Shown here: positions 8,026 through 16,314 of the stretch, in pieces
Numbering within the stretch: position 1 is the stretch's first letter
How the letters are laid out: the number at the start of each line of letters is the position of its first letter
Source: Rhodospirillum sp.
Lineage (GTDB): Bacteria > Pseudomonadota > Alphaproteobacteria > Rhodospirillales > Rhodospirillaceae
DNA: 64,000 bases
Assembly: GCA_021741145.1 (NCBI GenBank)
Contig: JAIOYK010000019.1
Location: 26,932-90,931 of the forward strand
Direction: 5' to 3'
Made by a program: the position numbers and the translations under genes
Notes under the pieces: generated by a model
Told to the model about the DNA's origin: nothing
Seen by the model: the letters and a program-made list of their open reading frames with translations, nothing else
The model's database searches: none

Positions 8026-10164
8026 CTAACCCCGCCCCGTCCGCCCTCGTCCACCGGACCGCGGCAGGCCACCGGTCGCTCCCGCCACGGACCGGCGCGA
8101 CCCTCCTCGCCCTCGGGGTGCTGGATCCTTGGGCTGGTAGGGTCCCTGGCCCTCCCGAGTCTGTTGGGTGAGGAAAGTTTGCTCGCCCTTCTTGCGACCG
8201 GCGCGCGCCCCCTCTCCGCCCCCAAGGCCCGTTCCCCAGGGTTGGGTGGCGGGGATCAGGTGCTTCTTCGACGGGCCGATCAGGTCCGTGCGCCCCATGC
8301 GCTTCAAGGCGTCGCGCAAAAGGGGCCAGTTCTCCGCATCGTGATAGCGCAAAAACGCCTTATGGAGCCGTCTTTGACGCAACCCCTTGGCGGTGGCGAC
8401 CACCTCGCTCCCATGGCGGCGCACGGGTTTCAGGGGGTCCCGCTCCCCATGATACATCGCCGTCGCCAACGACATGGGCGAGGGCAGGAAGGTCTGCACC
8501 TGATCCGCGCGAAAATCGTTGCGTTTCAGCCAGAGGGCCAGATTCATCATGTCCTCGTCCGTGGTTCCCGGATGAGCGGCGATGAAATAGGGGATCAGGT
8601 ATTGTTCCTTGCCCGCTTGTTTGGAGAAGCGCAGAAACATCTCCCGGAAGCGGTCATAGGTGCCCATGCCCGGCTTCATCATCTTCGACAACGGCCCGTC
8701 TTCCGTATGCTCCGGAGCGATCTTCAGGTACCCGCCCACATGGTGGGTGACCAGTTCCTTCACATAGGCCGGAGTCTTCACGGCGATGTCATAACGCAGG
8801 CCCGAGGCGATGGTGATCTTCTTGATCCCCTTCAGCGCGCGGGCATCCCGGTAGAGGTCCACCAGGGGCATTTGGTCGGTATTCAAATTCTTGCAGATAT
8901 CCGGATAGACGCAGGACCAGCGGCGGCAGACGGATTGCGTCTCCTCGTCCTTGCAGTTCAGCCGCCACATATTGGCCGTGGGACCGCCCAGGTCGGAGAC
9001 CACGCCCGTGAACCCGTCGGTCTTGTCGCGGATGGCCTCGATCTCCTTAAGGATGCTGTCCTTGGAGCGGCTTTGGATCACCTTGCCCTCGTGCTCGGTG
9101 ATGGAACAGAAGGAGCAGCCGCCGAAACAGCCCCGCATAATGTTCACGGAGAAGCGGATCATCTCCCAGGCGGGGATGCGGGCACCGCCATAGGCGGGGT
9201 GTGGCGCGCGGGCATAGGGCAGATCAAAAACCCGGTCCATCTCCGGCGTGGTCAGGGGGATAGGCGGCGGGGCGATCCATAGCTCGCGGTCCCCATGGCG
9301 CTGGATCAGGGGGCGGGCATGGCCGGGGTTGCTCTCCAGGTGCATGACCCGGCTGGCGTGGGTGTATTGGACCGGGTCGTCCTTCACGGTCTCGTAGGCC
9401 GGAAGACGAATCATCGTTTCCGGCTCGGACCGGGCGGGCACCGAGCCCGTCGTGTCCACGTCGCTGGCGTCGATCTCCCGCCAGCCCTCGGGCGCATGGG
9501 ACAGGGCGAAGGCCGTGCCGCGAATGTCGCGCATCTCGGAGGGCTTTTCGCCCTTGGCCATTCGGTGGGTCATCTCCACCAGGGCGCGCTCGGCGTTGCC
9601 GTACAGAAGGATATCGGCCTTGGCGTCGAACAGCACGGAGCGCCGCACCTTCTCCGACCAATAGTCGTAATGGGCCACCCGGCGCAGCGAGGCCTCGATC
9701 CCGCCAAGCACGATCGGTACGCCCTTATAGGCCTCCTGACAGCGCTGGGAATAGACGACGGTGGCCCGGTCCGGGCGACGTCCACCCGCCGCGTCGGGCG
9801 TATAGGCGTCGTCCTTGCGGATCTTGCGGTCCGAGGTGTAGCGGTTGACCATGGAATCCATGTTCCCCGCCGTCACCCCGAAATAGAGGTTGGGCTTACC
9901 CAGCACCTTGAAGGGCTCGGCGCTGGTCCAATCGGGCTGGGAGATGATGCCAACGCGGAATCCCTGGCTCTCCAACACGCGACCGATCACCGCCATTCCG
10001 AAGCTGGGGTGGTCCACATAGGCATCCCCGGTGACCAGGATCACATCGCAACTGTCCCATCCAAGCAGATCCATTTCCGCCCGTGACAAGGGCAGAAAGG
10101 GCGCGGGACCGAAGCGCTGGGCCCAATAGGGCTTATGGGAAAAAATATCCTTCGCGGCGTCCAT
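8026..10164 (-). CDS. ygiQ: YgiQ family radical SAM protein
   Basis: This is a 712-residue radical-SAM enzyme closely following the YgiQ family (E. coli member 739 residues), whose reaction is not established. The N-terminal block ([20 protein letters not shown], then [13 protein letters not shown]) is typical. The iron-sulfur Cys triad C-x3-C-x2-C is in [12 protein letters not shown] at about residues 345-352. The C-terminus carries a basic Gly/Arg-rich tail that is common and variable in the family. I chose the ATG at 10164 because a GAAGGA ribosome site lies 9 nt upstream and the protein then begins as other YgiQ proteins do. In-frame starts further upstream (10218, 10338) lack this. Confidence 0.93.
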   Translation of the reverse strand: MDAAKDIFSHKPYWAQRFGPAPFLPLSRAEMDLLGWDSCDVILVTGDAYVDHPSFGMAVIGRVLESQGFRVGIISQPDWTSAEPFKVLGKPNLYFGVTAGNMDSMVNRYTSDRKIRKDDAYTPDAAGGRRPDRATVVYSQRCQEAYKGVPIVLGGIEASLRRVAHYDYWSEKVRRSVLFDAKADILLYGNAERALVEMTHRMAKGEKPSEMRDIRGTAFALSHAPEGWREIDASDVDTTGSVPARSEPETMIRLPAYETVKDDPVQYTHASRVMHLESNPGHARPLIQRHGDRELWIAPPPIPLTTPEMDRVFDLPYARAPHPAYGGARIPAWEMIRFSVNIMRGCFGGCSFCSITEHEGKVIQSRSKDSILKEIEAIRDKTDGFTGVVSDLGGPTANMWRLNCKDEETQSVCRRWSCVYPDICKNLNTDQMPLVDLYRDARALKGIKKITIASGLRYDIAVKTPAYVKELVTHHVGGYLKIAPEHTEDGPLSKMMKPGMGTYDRFREMFLRFSKQAGKEQYLIPYFIAAHPGTTDEDMMNLALWLKRNDFRADQVQTFLPSPMSLATAMYHGERDPLKPVRRHGSEVVATAKGLRQRRLHKAFLRYHDAENWPLLRDALKRMGRTDLIGPSKKHLIPATQPWGTGLGGGEGARAGRKKGEQTFLTQQTREGQGPYQPKDPAPRGRGGSRRSVAGATGGLPRSGGRGRTGRG

Positions 10165-10306
10165 CGCCGGGAATCCTTCATCACGGGGGGCAGGGGGAAA
10201 CGGATTCGCGGCGCCCATGGCACCCGTCCGATGAAGGATATGTAGGCTATTTTCCAGGGATACGCCAACCCCATGCGTTAAAGGGCCTTCCGCGGAACGG
10301 CATGGA

Positions 10307-10335
10307 CCCTCCGGTCGAAGGCGCCAACCGGAGGG
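10307..10335 (-). terminator. Palindrome downstream of cynS, likely transcript end
   Basis: A 9-bp perfect stem (CCCTCCGGT at 10307-10315 against ACCGGAGGG at 10327-10335) has an 11-nt loop. It lies 30 bp after the cynS stop and before ygiQ on the same strand. There is no U-run, so it may be a 3' stabilising hairpin rather than an intrinsic terminator. Confidence 0.4.
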
Positions 10336-10364
10336 CACGCGGTCGCAAGGAGCCGTTCAGGACA

Positions 10365-10832
10365 TCAATAATGCTTGTAGTGCAGGAACTTACCGCTGAG
10401 GGTCACGATCACCCTGTCTCCCTTGGGGTCCTCGGCGCGTTTGATGTCCGTGGAGAAATCAATGGCGGACATGATGCCATCGCCGAACTCTTCCTCGATC
10501 AGTTCCTTCATCGCCGGGCCGTAGACCTGGATGATCTCGTAAAAGCGGTAGAGGAGCGGGTCGGTTGGCACGGTCGGCTGACCGCCACGGTTGGGGACCT
10601 TGGTCAGCCATTTGGCCTCCGCGGGTGTCAAGCCAAACAGGGCGGCGGCCTTGTCGGCTTGCTCCGTGGAGAGCTGCATCTGGCCCAGCAGGGCGCAGGT
10701 GACCCATTCCTTGGAGCCGCCGATTTCCTCGGCGATGGCGGTCCAGTTCAGGTCTTTGGCGAGCTTGGCCGCGACGATCTTCTCGGTGACGGCGGCGCGC
10801 CCGATGGCGGGGGTGGACAGCATGGCGGTCAT
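10365..10832 (-). CDS. cynS: Cyanate hydratase (cyanase)
   Basis: The enzyme converts cyanate and bicarbonate to carbamate and CO2, and the carbamate decays to ammonia and CO2. It lets the cell detoxify cyanate and use it as nitrogen. The 155-residue protein has the N-terminal helix-turn-helix-like domain and the C-terminal catalytic domain. All three known catalytic residues are present at the E. coli positions: Arg96 and Glu99 in LLYRFYEI, and Ser122 in DGIMSAID. The ATG at 10832 is preceded by AAAGGGAG. It is the last gene of the cyanate operon, 52 bp after the ATPase gene. Confidence 0.97.
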   Translation of the reverse strand: MTAMLSTPAIGRAAVTEKIVAAKLAKDLNWTAIAEEIGGSKEWVTCALLGQMQLSTEQADKAAALFGLTPAEAKWLTKVPNRGGQPTVPTDPLLYRFYEIIQVYGPAMKELIEEEFGDGIMSAIDFSTDIKRAEDPKGDRVIVTLSGKFLHYKHY

Positions 10833-10884
10833 GGGGAAACTCCCTTTGGGTACAAGAGCGTGTGACGAAAGAAACGAACGGGGA

Positions 10885-11820
10885 TCAGGCTCGGGCGGCC
10901 AAACCCGGTGGCTCGGAGGGACCGGCTCCGGATGGGGAAACCGGCGCCGGTCCCTTAGGGTGAAAGCGGACGACCCGGGGTTCCACCGGACCGTCCCCCT
11001 CGCCCGTGCTCTCCAGGGGCTTGCCCGCCAGTTCGGCGGAGCGCTTGGAGAGGAACTCCACAAGGTGGTTGCGGATGGCGTAATAGCTGGGGTCGTGGAT
11101 GATCGAGGCCCGCTCCCGGGGTCGCTTGATCTCCACGGCGACGGATTCCGCCACTCGGGCCTCGGGACCGTTGGTCATCAGCAGGATGCGGTCCGAAAGA
11201 AGGATGGCCTCGTCCACGTCATGGGTGATCATGAAGACGGTCTGCCCGGTGCCCGACCAGATGCGCAGCAGTTCGTCCTGGATGGACCCCCGGGTCAGGG
11301 CATCCAGCGCGCCAAAGGGCTCGTCGAGCAGCAGCAGCTTGGGCTGGATGGCGAAGGCCCGGGCGATGGAGACACGCTGACGCATGCCGCCGGACAACTG
11401 GTGCGGCTTGCGATGTTCCGCCCCCCCGGTCAGGCCGACCATCTCCAGGTATGTGTAACTGTGCTCGCGCACCTGCTCCCGCGACCACTTGGGGTTCCGG
11501 GCCTTGACGGCGAAGGTGACGTTGGAAAGCGCCGAGAGCCAGGGCAGAAGGCTATAGTTCTGGAACACCACGCCCCGGTCGAGGCTCGGGCCGGCGACCT
11601 CCTTCCCATCCATGATCACCACGCCCTTGGAAGCCGTTTCCAGCCCCGCGAGCACGTTCAGGATGGTGGACTTTCCACATCCAGAATGGCCGATGACACA
11701 GACGAACTCGCCCTTTTCGATGCGCAGAGTGACGTCCCGGAATACCGTCAAACCCTCGCCTTTCCGATTGGGCGCCGGATAGGTCTTCGATAGACCTTGG
11801 ACTTCGAGAAATGAACTCAT
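10885..11820 (-). CDS. ABC transporter ATP-binding protein (nitrate/cyanate/sulfonate type)
   Basis: This is the energising subunit of the cyanate uptake system, of the NrtD/CynD/SsuB class. Walker A is GHSGCGKST at residues 44-52, the signature LSGGMRQR starts at residue 142, and Walker B LLLLDEPFG is at 162-170, followed by the H-loop in MITHDVDEA. The final ~60 residues are a Pro/Gly-rich tail that is longer than in most family members. The start codon lies 13 bp after the permease stop. The cyanate assignment rests on the adjacent cynS gene, because the family also serves nitrate, taurine and sulfonates. Confidence 0.92.
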   Translation of the reverse strand: MSSFLEVQGLSKTYPAPNRKGEGLTVFRDVTLRIEKGEFVCVIGHSGCGKSTILNVLAGLETASKGVVIMDGKEVAGPSLDRGVVFQNYSLLPWLSALSNVTFAVKARNPKWSREQVREHSYTYLEMVGLTGGAEHRKPHQLSGGMRQRVSIARAFAIQPKLLLLDEPFGALDALTRGSIQDELLRIWSGTGQTVFMITHDVDEAILLSDRILLMTNGPEARVAESVAVEIKRPRERASIIHDPSYYAIRNHLVEFLSKRSAELAGKPLESTGEGDGPVEPRVVRFHPKGPAPVSPSGAGPSEPPGLAARA

Positions 11821-11833
11821 GGGATCCCTCTCC

Positions 11834-12685
11834 TTAATCGGCGTAGGCGACCATGCGGGCGACGGCGGCCAGCAAGGCGTCCAGCGTCATGCCCACCACG
11901 CCAATCAGGAGGATCGAGAAGATCACGCTGGTCAGGTCCAGGTTGTTCCACTCATTCCAGACGTAGTAGCCAATGCCGGTTCCCCCCACGAGCATCTCCG
12001 CGGCGACGATCACCAACCAGGCGATGCCGATGGAGATCCGCATTCCCGTCAGGATGGTCGGGGCGGCCGCGGGCAGGATGACGATCAACGCGGTCTGGAG
12101 CGACCCCAGTTCGTGGGTGCGCGCGACATTGACCCAATCCTTGCGGACCCCCGCCACGCCAAAGGCCGTGTTGATCAGCATCGGCCAGATGGAGCAGATG
12201 AAGATCACGAAGATAGCCGAGGCTTGGCTGTCCTTGATGATGAACAGGGCCAGCGGCATCCAGGCCAGGGGCGAAATGGGCTTGAGCACCTGGATGAAGG
12301 GATCGAGTGCCTTGTACATCAAGGGCGACATGCCGATGAGGAAGCCCAGGGGAATGGCGATGATCGCCGCGGCCAGATAGCCCGCGAGCACCCGGTGGAG
12401 GGAATAGCCGATCTGGATGCCGATACCCTTGTCATTGGGACCGGCGTCATAGAAGGGATCGGACAGCTCCTCCCAGGCACGGACGAAAATCGCCGAGGGG
12501 GGAGGGACGCCCGCCTCCTGGGAGGCGGTGCCCATGAGGCGGTCGTACTCGCTGAGTTCGCCCACCGCGGCCGCCCCCTTGTGCGAGGCTTCCCAGACGC
12601 CCAGAAGGACGACCAGAAAGACCACGCTCAAGACCAGGGCCCGCATGCGCAGGGAAAGGACCATGGGGTCAGGCCCCCTTGCCAA
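11834..12685 (-). CDS. ABC transporter permease (nitrate/cyanate/sulfonate type)
   Basis: This is a 283-residue inner-membrane permease of the NrtB/CynB/SsuC type with about six helices. The EAA loop, which contacts the ATPase, can be seen in VARTHELGSLQTALIVILPAAAPTI. The N-terminal helix is followed by a ~60-residue hydrophilic loop (TASQEAGVPPPSAIFVRAWEE) that is also seen in nitrate permeases. Its start overlaps the end of the binding-protein gene by 17 bp, which indicates translational coupling. Confidence 0.92.
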   Translation of the reverse strand: MARGPDPMVLSLRMRALVLSVVFLVVLLGVWEASHKGAAAVGELSEYDRLMGTASQEAGVPPPSAIFVRAWEELSDPFYDAGPNDKGIGIQIGYSLHRVLAGYLAAAIIAIPLGFLIGMSPLMYKALDPFIQVLKPISPLAWMPLALFIIKDSQASAIFVIFICSIWPMLINTAFGVAGVRKDWVNVARTHELGSLQTALIVILPAAAPTILTGMRISIGIAWLVIVAAEMLVGGTGIGYYVWNEWNNLDLTSVIFSILLIGVVGMTLDALLAAVARMVAYAD

Positions 12686-14069
12686 TGGCGAAGCTGTTGA
12701 CGTAGTCCTCGGGCGTATTGGGGTCGAAGGTCTTGCCCATGATCACATGGGATTTATAGGTCTCCTTCGGCGCCTCGTAGCCCAGTTTGGCCATCACGTC
12801 GCGGCAATCACTGGCCAGATAGACCTTCTCGGCGATGCCCTTGTAGTCGATATCGCCCTCCACATAGCCCCAGCGCTTCATCTGGGTGAGGATCCAGACG
12901 CCCATGGAGTGCCAGGGGAACGGGTCGAAGTCGATGCGATCGGGTACGTCCTGGACCGCCCCCAGGCCGTCGGCGTAGCGCCCGGTCAGCACCTGCTCGA
13001 TCACCGGAACCGGTTGGTTCAGGTAGTTGGCCGGGGCGATGGCCTCGGAAATCTCCTTCCGGTTGGCCGGGTCATGGGCGTAGTGGGTGGCCTCGACGAT
13101 GGACATCAGCAGCGCGCCGTAGGTATTGGGGTTTTCCTTGGCGAAGGCCTCGGAAATGGCGAAGGCGCAACAGGGGTGCCCGTCCCAGATGTCCTTGGTC
13201 AGGGTGTGGATGAAACCCACCTTCTCCCAGACAGCGCGCTGGTTGAAGGGATCGGGGGAAAGGTACCCATCCAGATTGCCCGCCCGCAGGTTGGCGACCA
13301 TCTCCGGCGGCGGCACCACGCGGATCTGAATGTCCTTGTCCGGATCCAGACCATGCTCGGCCACGTAGTAGCGCAACAGGAAGTTATGCATGGAGTATTC
13401 GAAGGGCACACCGAACTTGAAGCCCTTCCACTGCTTGGGATCCCGCTTGTCCAGGTGATCCACATGCAGGACGATGGCCTGGCCGTTGATGTTTTCCACC
13501 GCGGGCATCAGGAAGGGTTCGGCGGTGGACCCGGCGCCCATGGTGATGGCGAGCGGCATGGGGGTGAGCATGTGGGCCGCGTCATATTCCTTGTTCAGGG
13601 ACTTGTCCCGGGCCACGGCCCAGCCCGCCGTCTTGATGACTTTCACGTTCAGGCCATAGCGCTCGTAGAAGCCCATGGGGTGGGCCATGATGATGGGCGT
13701 AGCGCAGGTGATCGGCACGAAACCCACGTTCAGGTCGGCCTTCTCCGGCTTGCCCAGACTTTCCTTGATGGCCGCCTTGGCCTTGTCCAGGGGCAGGGCC
13801 GCGCCCACGGCCGCGGCAAGGCTTCCCGTCCCCAGCATGCGGGCGAAGGACCGGCGGGACAGCTCGCTATGGCCAAAGATCGAGCGGATAATAGCGCTTT
13901 CAATCACCCGGTCCATGACCGCTTCGGACGAAGCAAACCCGTCTTCCGCGGACACGGCGGACGCCGCGACCCCATACCCCTTGTCCCCACAGGCGGAGCA
14001 TCCGCAATCCTTGGAGTGGCGCAGGTCGGACTCGGGGGCGAACGGGTCGCCAAGGCTTTTGAAGATCAT
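12669..14069 (-). CDS. Tat-exported CmpA/NrtA-family substrate-binding protein
   Basis: This 466-residue binding protein of the nitrate/bicarbonate/cyanate family is the first gene of the cyanate operon. A Cys-rich cytosolic-looking leader (DCGCSACGDKG, residues 21-31) precedes a twin-arginine signal (SRRSFARMLG at 71-80, then a hydrophobic stretch). This implies export of a folded, perhaps metal-loaded, protein through Tat. The mature part carries family features such as NVGFVPITCATPIIMAHP and DGYLSPDPFNQRAV. The ATG at 14069 is preceded by GAGGTGAT. A sigma54 promoter lies about 65-80 bp upstream. Cyanate as ligand is inferred from cynS in the same operon. Confidence 0.92.
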   Translation of the reverse strand: MIFKSLGDPFAPESDLRHSKDCGCSACGDKGYGVAASAVSAEDGFASSEAVMDRVIESAIIRSIFGHSELSRRSFARMLGTGSLAAAVGAALPLDKAKAAIKESLGKPEKADLNVGFVPITCATPIIMAHPMGFYERYGLNVKVIKTAGWAVARDKSLNKEYDAAHMLTPMPLAITMGAGSTAEPFLMPAVENINGQAIVLHVDHLDKRDPKQWKGFKFGVPFEYSMHNFLLRYYVAEHGLDPDKDIQIRVVPPPEMVANLRAGNLDGYLSPDPFNQRAVWEKVGFIHTLTKDIWDGHPCCAFAISEAFAKENPNTYGALLMSIVEATHYAHDPANRKEISEAIAPANYLNQPVPVIEQVLTGRYADGLGAVQDVPDRIDFDPFPWHSMGVWILTQMKRWGYVEGDIDYKGIAEKVYLASDCRDVMAKLGYEAPKETYKSHVIMGKTFDPNTPEDYVNSFAIGKGA

Positions 14070-14132
14070 GCATCACCTCATGCTTCATGGTGGACGGAAC
14101 CGTCCGAGGATGGACGGACTTGTCCTCGACTG

Positions 14133-14150
14133 TTGCAGATGGCGTGCCAA
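14133..14150 (-). promoter_or_regulatory. Sigma54 (-24/-12) promoter of the cyanate operon
   Basis: Read on the minus strand the sequence is TTGGCACGCCATCTGCAA. It matches the RpoN consensus YTGGCACG-N4-TTGCW at every defined base except one (C for T in the -12 element). The GG and GC doublets are separated by exactly 10 bp. Transcription would begin near 14123, leaving a leader of about 54 nt before the binding-protein ATG. Confidence 0.8.
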
Positions 14151-14178
14151 ACCTTTGGCTTATGATTTTTCTACATAA

Positions 14179-14191
14179 AATCAACACCTTA
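14179..14191 (-). promoter_or_regulatory. Predicted IHF binding site between enhancer and sigma54 promoter
   Basis: The plus-strand sequence AATCAACACCTTA matches the IHF consensus WATCAANNNNTTR at all nine defined positions. It lies around -62 relative to the predicted cyanate operon start, between the promoter and the upstream operators. This is where IHF bends DNA at many RpoN-dependent promoters. Confidence 0.6.
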
Positions 14192-14218
14192 ATAACACTT
14201 CATTCAAATGGACGAATT

Positions 14219-14269
14219 ACGATTTTTCGTGATTGACGAATTATCGTTCCATGAATTACGATTTTTCGT
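14219..14269. promoter_or_regulatory. Three ACGA-N4-TCGT operators (likely activator enhancer)
   Basis: Three copies of the dyad lie at 14219-14230 (ACGATTTTTCGT), 14236-14247 (ACGAATTATCGT) and 14258-14269 (ACGATTTTTCGT), with starts 17 and 22 bp apart. The first and third are part of identical 19-bp direct repeats (14214-14232 and 14253-14271). They lie about 96-146 bp upstream of the predicted cyanate operon start and immediately before the regulator gene, so they could serve both activation of the operon and autoregulation. Confidence 0.7.
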
Positions 14270-14284
14270 GAAAGCGAGACCCCC

Positions 14285-16243
14285 ATGGACTCCAAACCGC
14301 ATCCGCCGACCGAACCCATCGAGCGCCTTGAGCCCCTTCTGGCCACCGCCTTCCTCGTCGCGCCGGATCCCATGATCGTGGTGGATCCGGTGGCGGGCCA
14401 GGTTCTCTCGGCCAACGGCCCGGCCCGGAACCTGTTGGGCTGGCCCGACGGCATCCCTCCCGGTCAGACGGTGATCGACCTCCACCCCGGGCAGATCCCC
14501 GCCTTGATCGTCTTCACGGATGCCGCCTTGACCACGGGCCGGACAACCACCCGGGCGCTGGTTCCCCTTCGAACCGACGCCCGGGAATTGCGCCTGGAAT
14601 ATGTGGGGGCACGGCTTCCCCGGGCCGGAGCCCCTCCCCTCCTGGTCATCGCCATGCACGACCTGGACGCCCGAGAGCGCGCGAACGTGGATGCCGACGC
14701 CGACACCTATTTGCGTGGCGGGATCGAGGAATGGCGCCGGGTGCAAAAGGTCTTCCGGGAAATGGAGCGGGAAAACCAATTGCTGCTCCGTGCCGCGGGT
14801 GAGGGCATCTATGGCGTGGACGCCAAGGGGTGTACCAGCTTCCTGAACCCCGCGGGGGAACGCATGTTGGGGTGGAGCGCCGAGGATCTGGTGGGCAAGG
14901 ACATGCACGCCATGATCCATCACACCCATCGGGACGGCCATCACTACCACCGGGAAACCTGTCCCATTTACGCGGCCTTCAACGATGGCGAGATCCACCG
15001 CGTCGAGGACGAAGTCTTCTGGCGGAAGGATGGCCAACCCCTGCGGGTGGAGTACACCAGCACGCCCATCCGGGACCACGGGCGTCTGATTGGCGCGGTC
15101 ATCGTCTTCCGGGACATCTCCAGAAGGAAGGAGGCGGAGGAACAACTCCACACCGCCCTGACCGAGGTCAGCCGCCTGCGCGAACGCCTGGAGATGGAAA
15201 ACGACTACCTGCGCGAGGAGATCCGCGTGGAGCGCAATCACCACGAAATCATCGGGAAAAGCGCCCCCATCCAAGGACTCCTCGACAGGATCGCCCTGGT
15301 CGGTGTCACCGACGCCAGCGTCCTGATCACCGGAGAATCCGGCACGGGCAAGGAACTCATCGCCCGTGCCATCCACGAAGCCAGCACCCGCAACCAGCGC
15401 CCCCTGATCCGAGTGAATTGCGCGGCCATTCCCAGGGAGCTGTTCGAAAGCGAATTCTTCGGCCATGTGCGCGGCGCCTTCACCGGGGCCACCCGGGACC
15501 GGGTGGGGCGCTTCGAACTGGCCAACGGGGGGACGCTCTTCCTTGATGAAGTGGGCGAAATCCCCCTGGAACTCCAGGCGAAACTCCTTCGGGTCATCCA
15601 GGAACGGGTGCTCGAGCGGGTCGGCCAGGAAACCACCCGGAAGGTCGACGTGCGCATCATCGCGGCCACGAACAAGCATCTGCAAAGGGAAGTGGACGCC
15701 GGGCGCTTTCGCGAGGACCTGTTTTTCCGGCTGAATGTCTTCCCCATTGAATCCGTGGCCCTGCGCCAGCGGCGGGAGGACATTCCCCTCCTCGCGGTCC
15801 ACTTCCTCGACCGGGCTTGCCGGAAGCTCAACCTCTCCCCACTCACCCTGACCCAGGGGGACGCCCAAACCTTGAGGGCCTATGATTGGCCCGGCAATGT
15901 CCGGGAGTTGGAAAACGTCATCGAACGGGCCGCCATCCTGGCCCGGGATGGGCGTTTGCGGATAGAATTGCCCAAGCCCCAAGCGGAAGCCCGGAACGAA
16001 GCCCCGATCGAGGGCAGGGAAGAAGGCCGGATCCTCACCGTTCAGGACATGAGGGAGCTGGAAAAGCGGAACATCGCCCTCGCCCTGGAGCAAACCCGAG
16101 GCCGCGTTTCCGGCCCCGGAGGCGCCGCGGACCGGCTCGGCATGAAGCCCACGACCCTGAGCTCTCGAATCAAGGCCTTGGGACTGAGGGAAAACGCCCC
16201 GTCTCCCATGACCACATGGCCGCCCCGCGTGGATGTCCATTGA
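14285..16243 (+). CDS. PAS-domain sigma54-dependent activator, probable cyanate operon regulator
   Basis: This 652-residue bacterial enhancer-binding protein drives RpoN RNA polymerase. Two N-terminal sensory segments are visible: a PAS-like region at about residues 15-125 and a clearer PAS domain at about 150-285 (LRAAGEGIYGVDAKG to GAVIVFRDISRRKEAE). The second carries several His/Cys residues that could bind a cofactor. The AAA+ domain has Walker A GESGTGKE (~349), the sigma54-contacting GAFTGA loop (~397) and Walker B GTLFLDEVGE. A Fis-type helix-turn-helix closes the protein (GGAADRLGMKPTTLSSRIKALG). It is transcribed away from the cyanate operon, whose promoter region has matching RpoN elements. 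The signal it senses is unknown. Confidence 0.93.
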   Translation: MDSKPHPPTEPIERLEPLLATAFLVAPDPMIVVDPVAGQVLSANGPARNLLGWPDGIPPGQTVIDLHPGQIPALIVFTDAALTTGRTTTRALVPLRTDARELRLEYVGARLPRAGAPPLLVIAMHDLDARERANVDADADTYLRGGIEEWRRVQKVFREMERENQLLLRAAGEGIYGVDAKGCTSFLNPAGERMLGWSAEDLVGKDMHAMIHHTHRDGHHYHRETCPIYAAFNDGEIHRVEDEVFWRKDGQPLRVEYTSTPIRDHGRLIGAVIVFRDISRRKEAEEQLHTALTEVSRLRERLEMENDYLREEIRVERNHHEIIGKSAPIQGLLDRIALVGVTDASVLITGESGTGKELIARAIHEASTRNQRPLIRVNCAAIPRELFESEFFGHVRGAFTGATRDRVGRFELANGGTLFLDEVGEIPLELQAKLLRVIQERVLERVGQETTRKVDVRIIAATNKHLQREVDAGRFREDLFFRLNVFPIESVALRQRREDIPLLAVHFLDRACRKLNLSPLTLTQGDAQTLRAYDWPGNVRELENVIERAAILARDGRLRIELPKPQAEARNEAPIEGREEGRILTVQDMRELEKRNIALALEQTRGRVSGPGGAADRLGMKPTTLSSRIKALGLRENAPSPMTTWPPRVDVH

Positions 16244-16314
16244 AAGGCGTCGGCGAACCCAATATATGCAGTGCGGTACACCCCCCTCCCCGCGCGCTCA
16301 CGGAGCCCCAGTCC

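Noticed and set aside
10164..10338. An N-terminal extension of YgiQ by 58 residues
   Set aside because: The extension has no family similarity, and the internal ATG at 10164 has a good ribosome site and the family N-terminus.
12528..14165. A 545-codon plus-strand frame over the cyanate binding-protein gene
   Set aside because: Shadow of a well-supported minus-strand gene. It would also run across the sigma54 promoter.
14204..16240. A 678-codon open frame antisense to the sigma54 activator
   Set aside because: It mirrors the activator gene codon for codon, has the His/Gly/Gln-rich composition of GC-driven shadow frames and shows no domain. The sense frame has a full set of AAA+ motifs.
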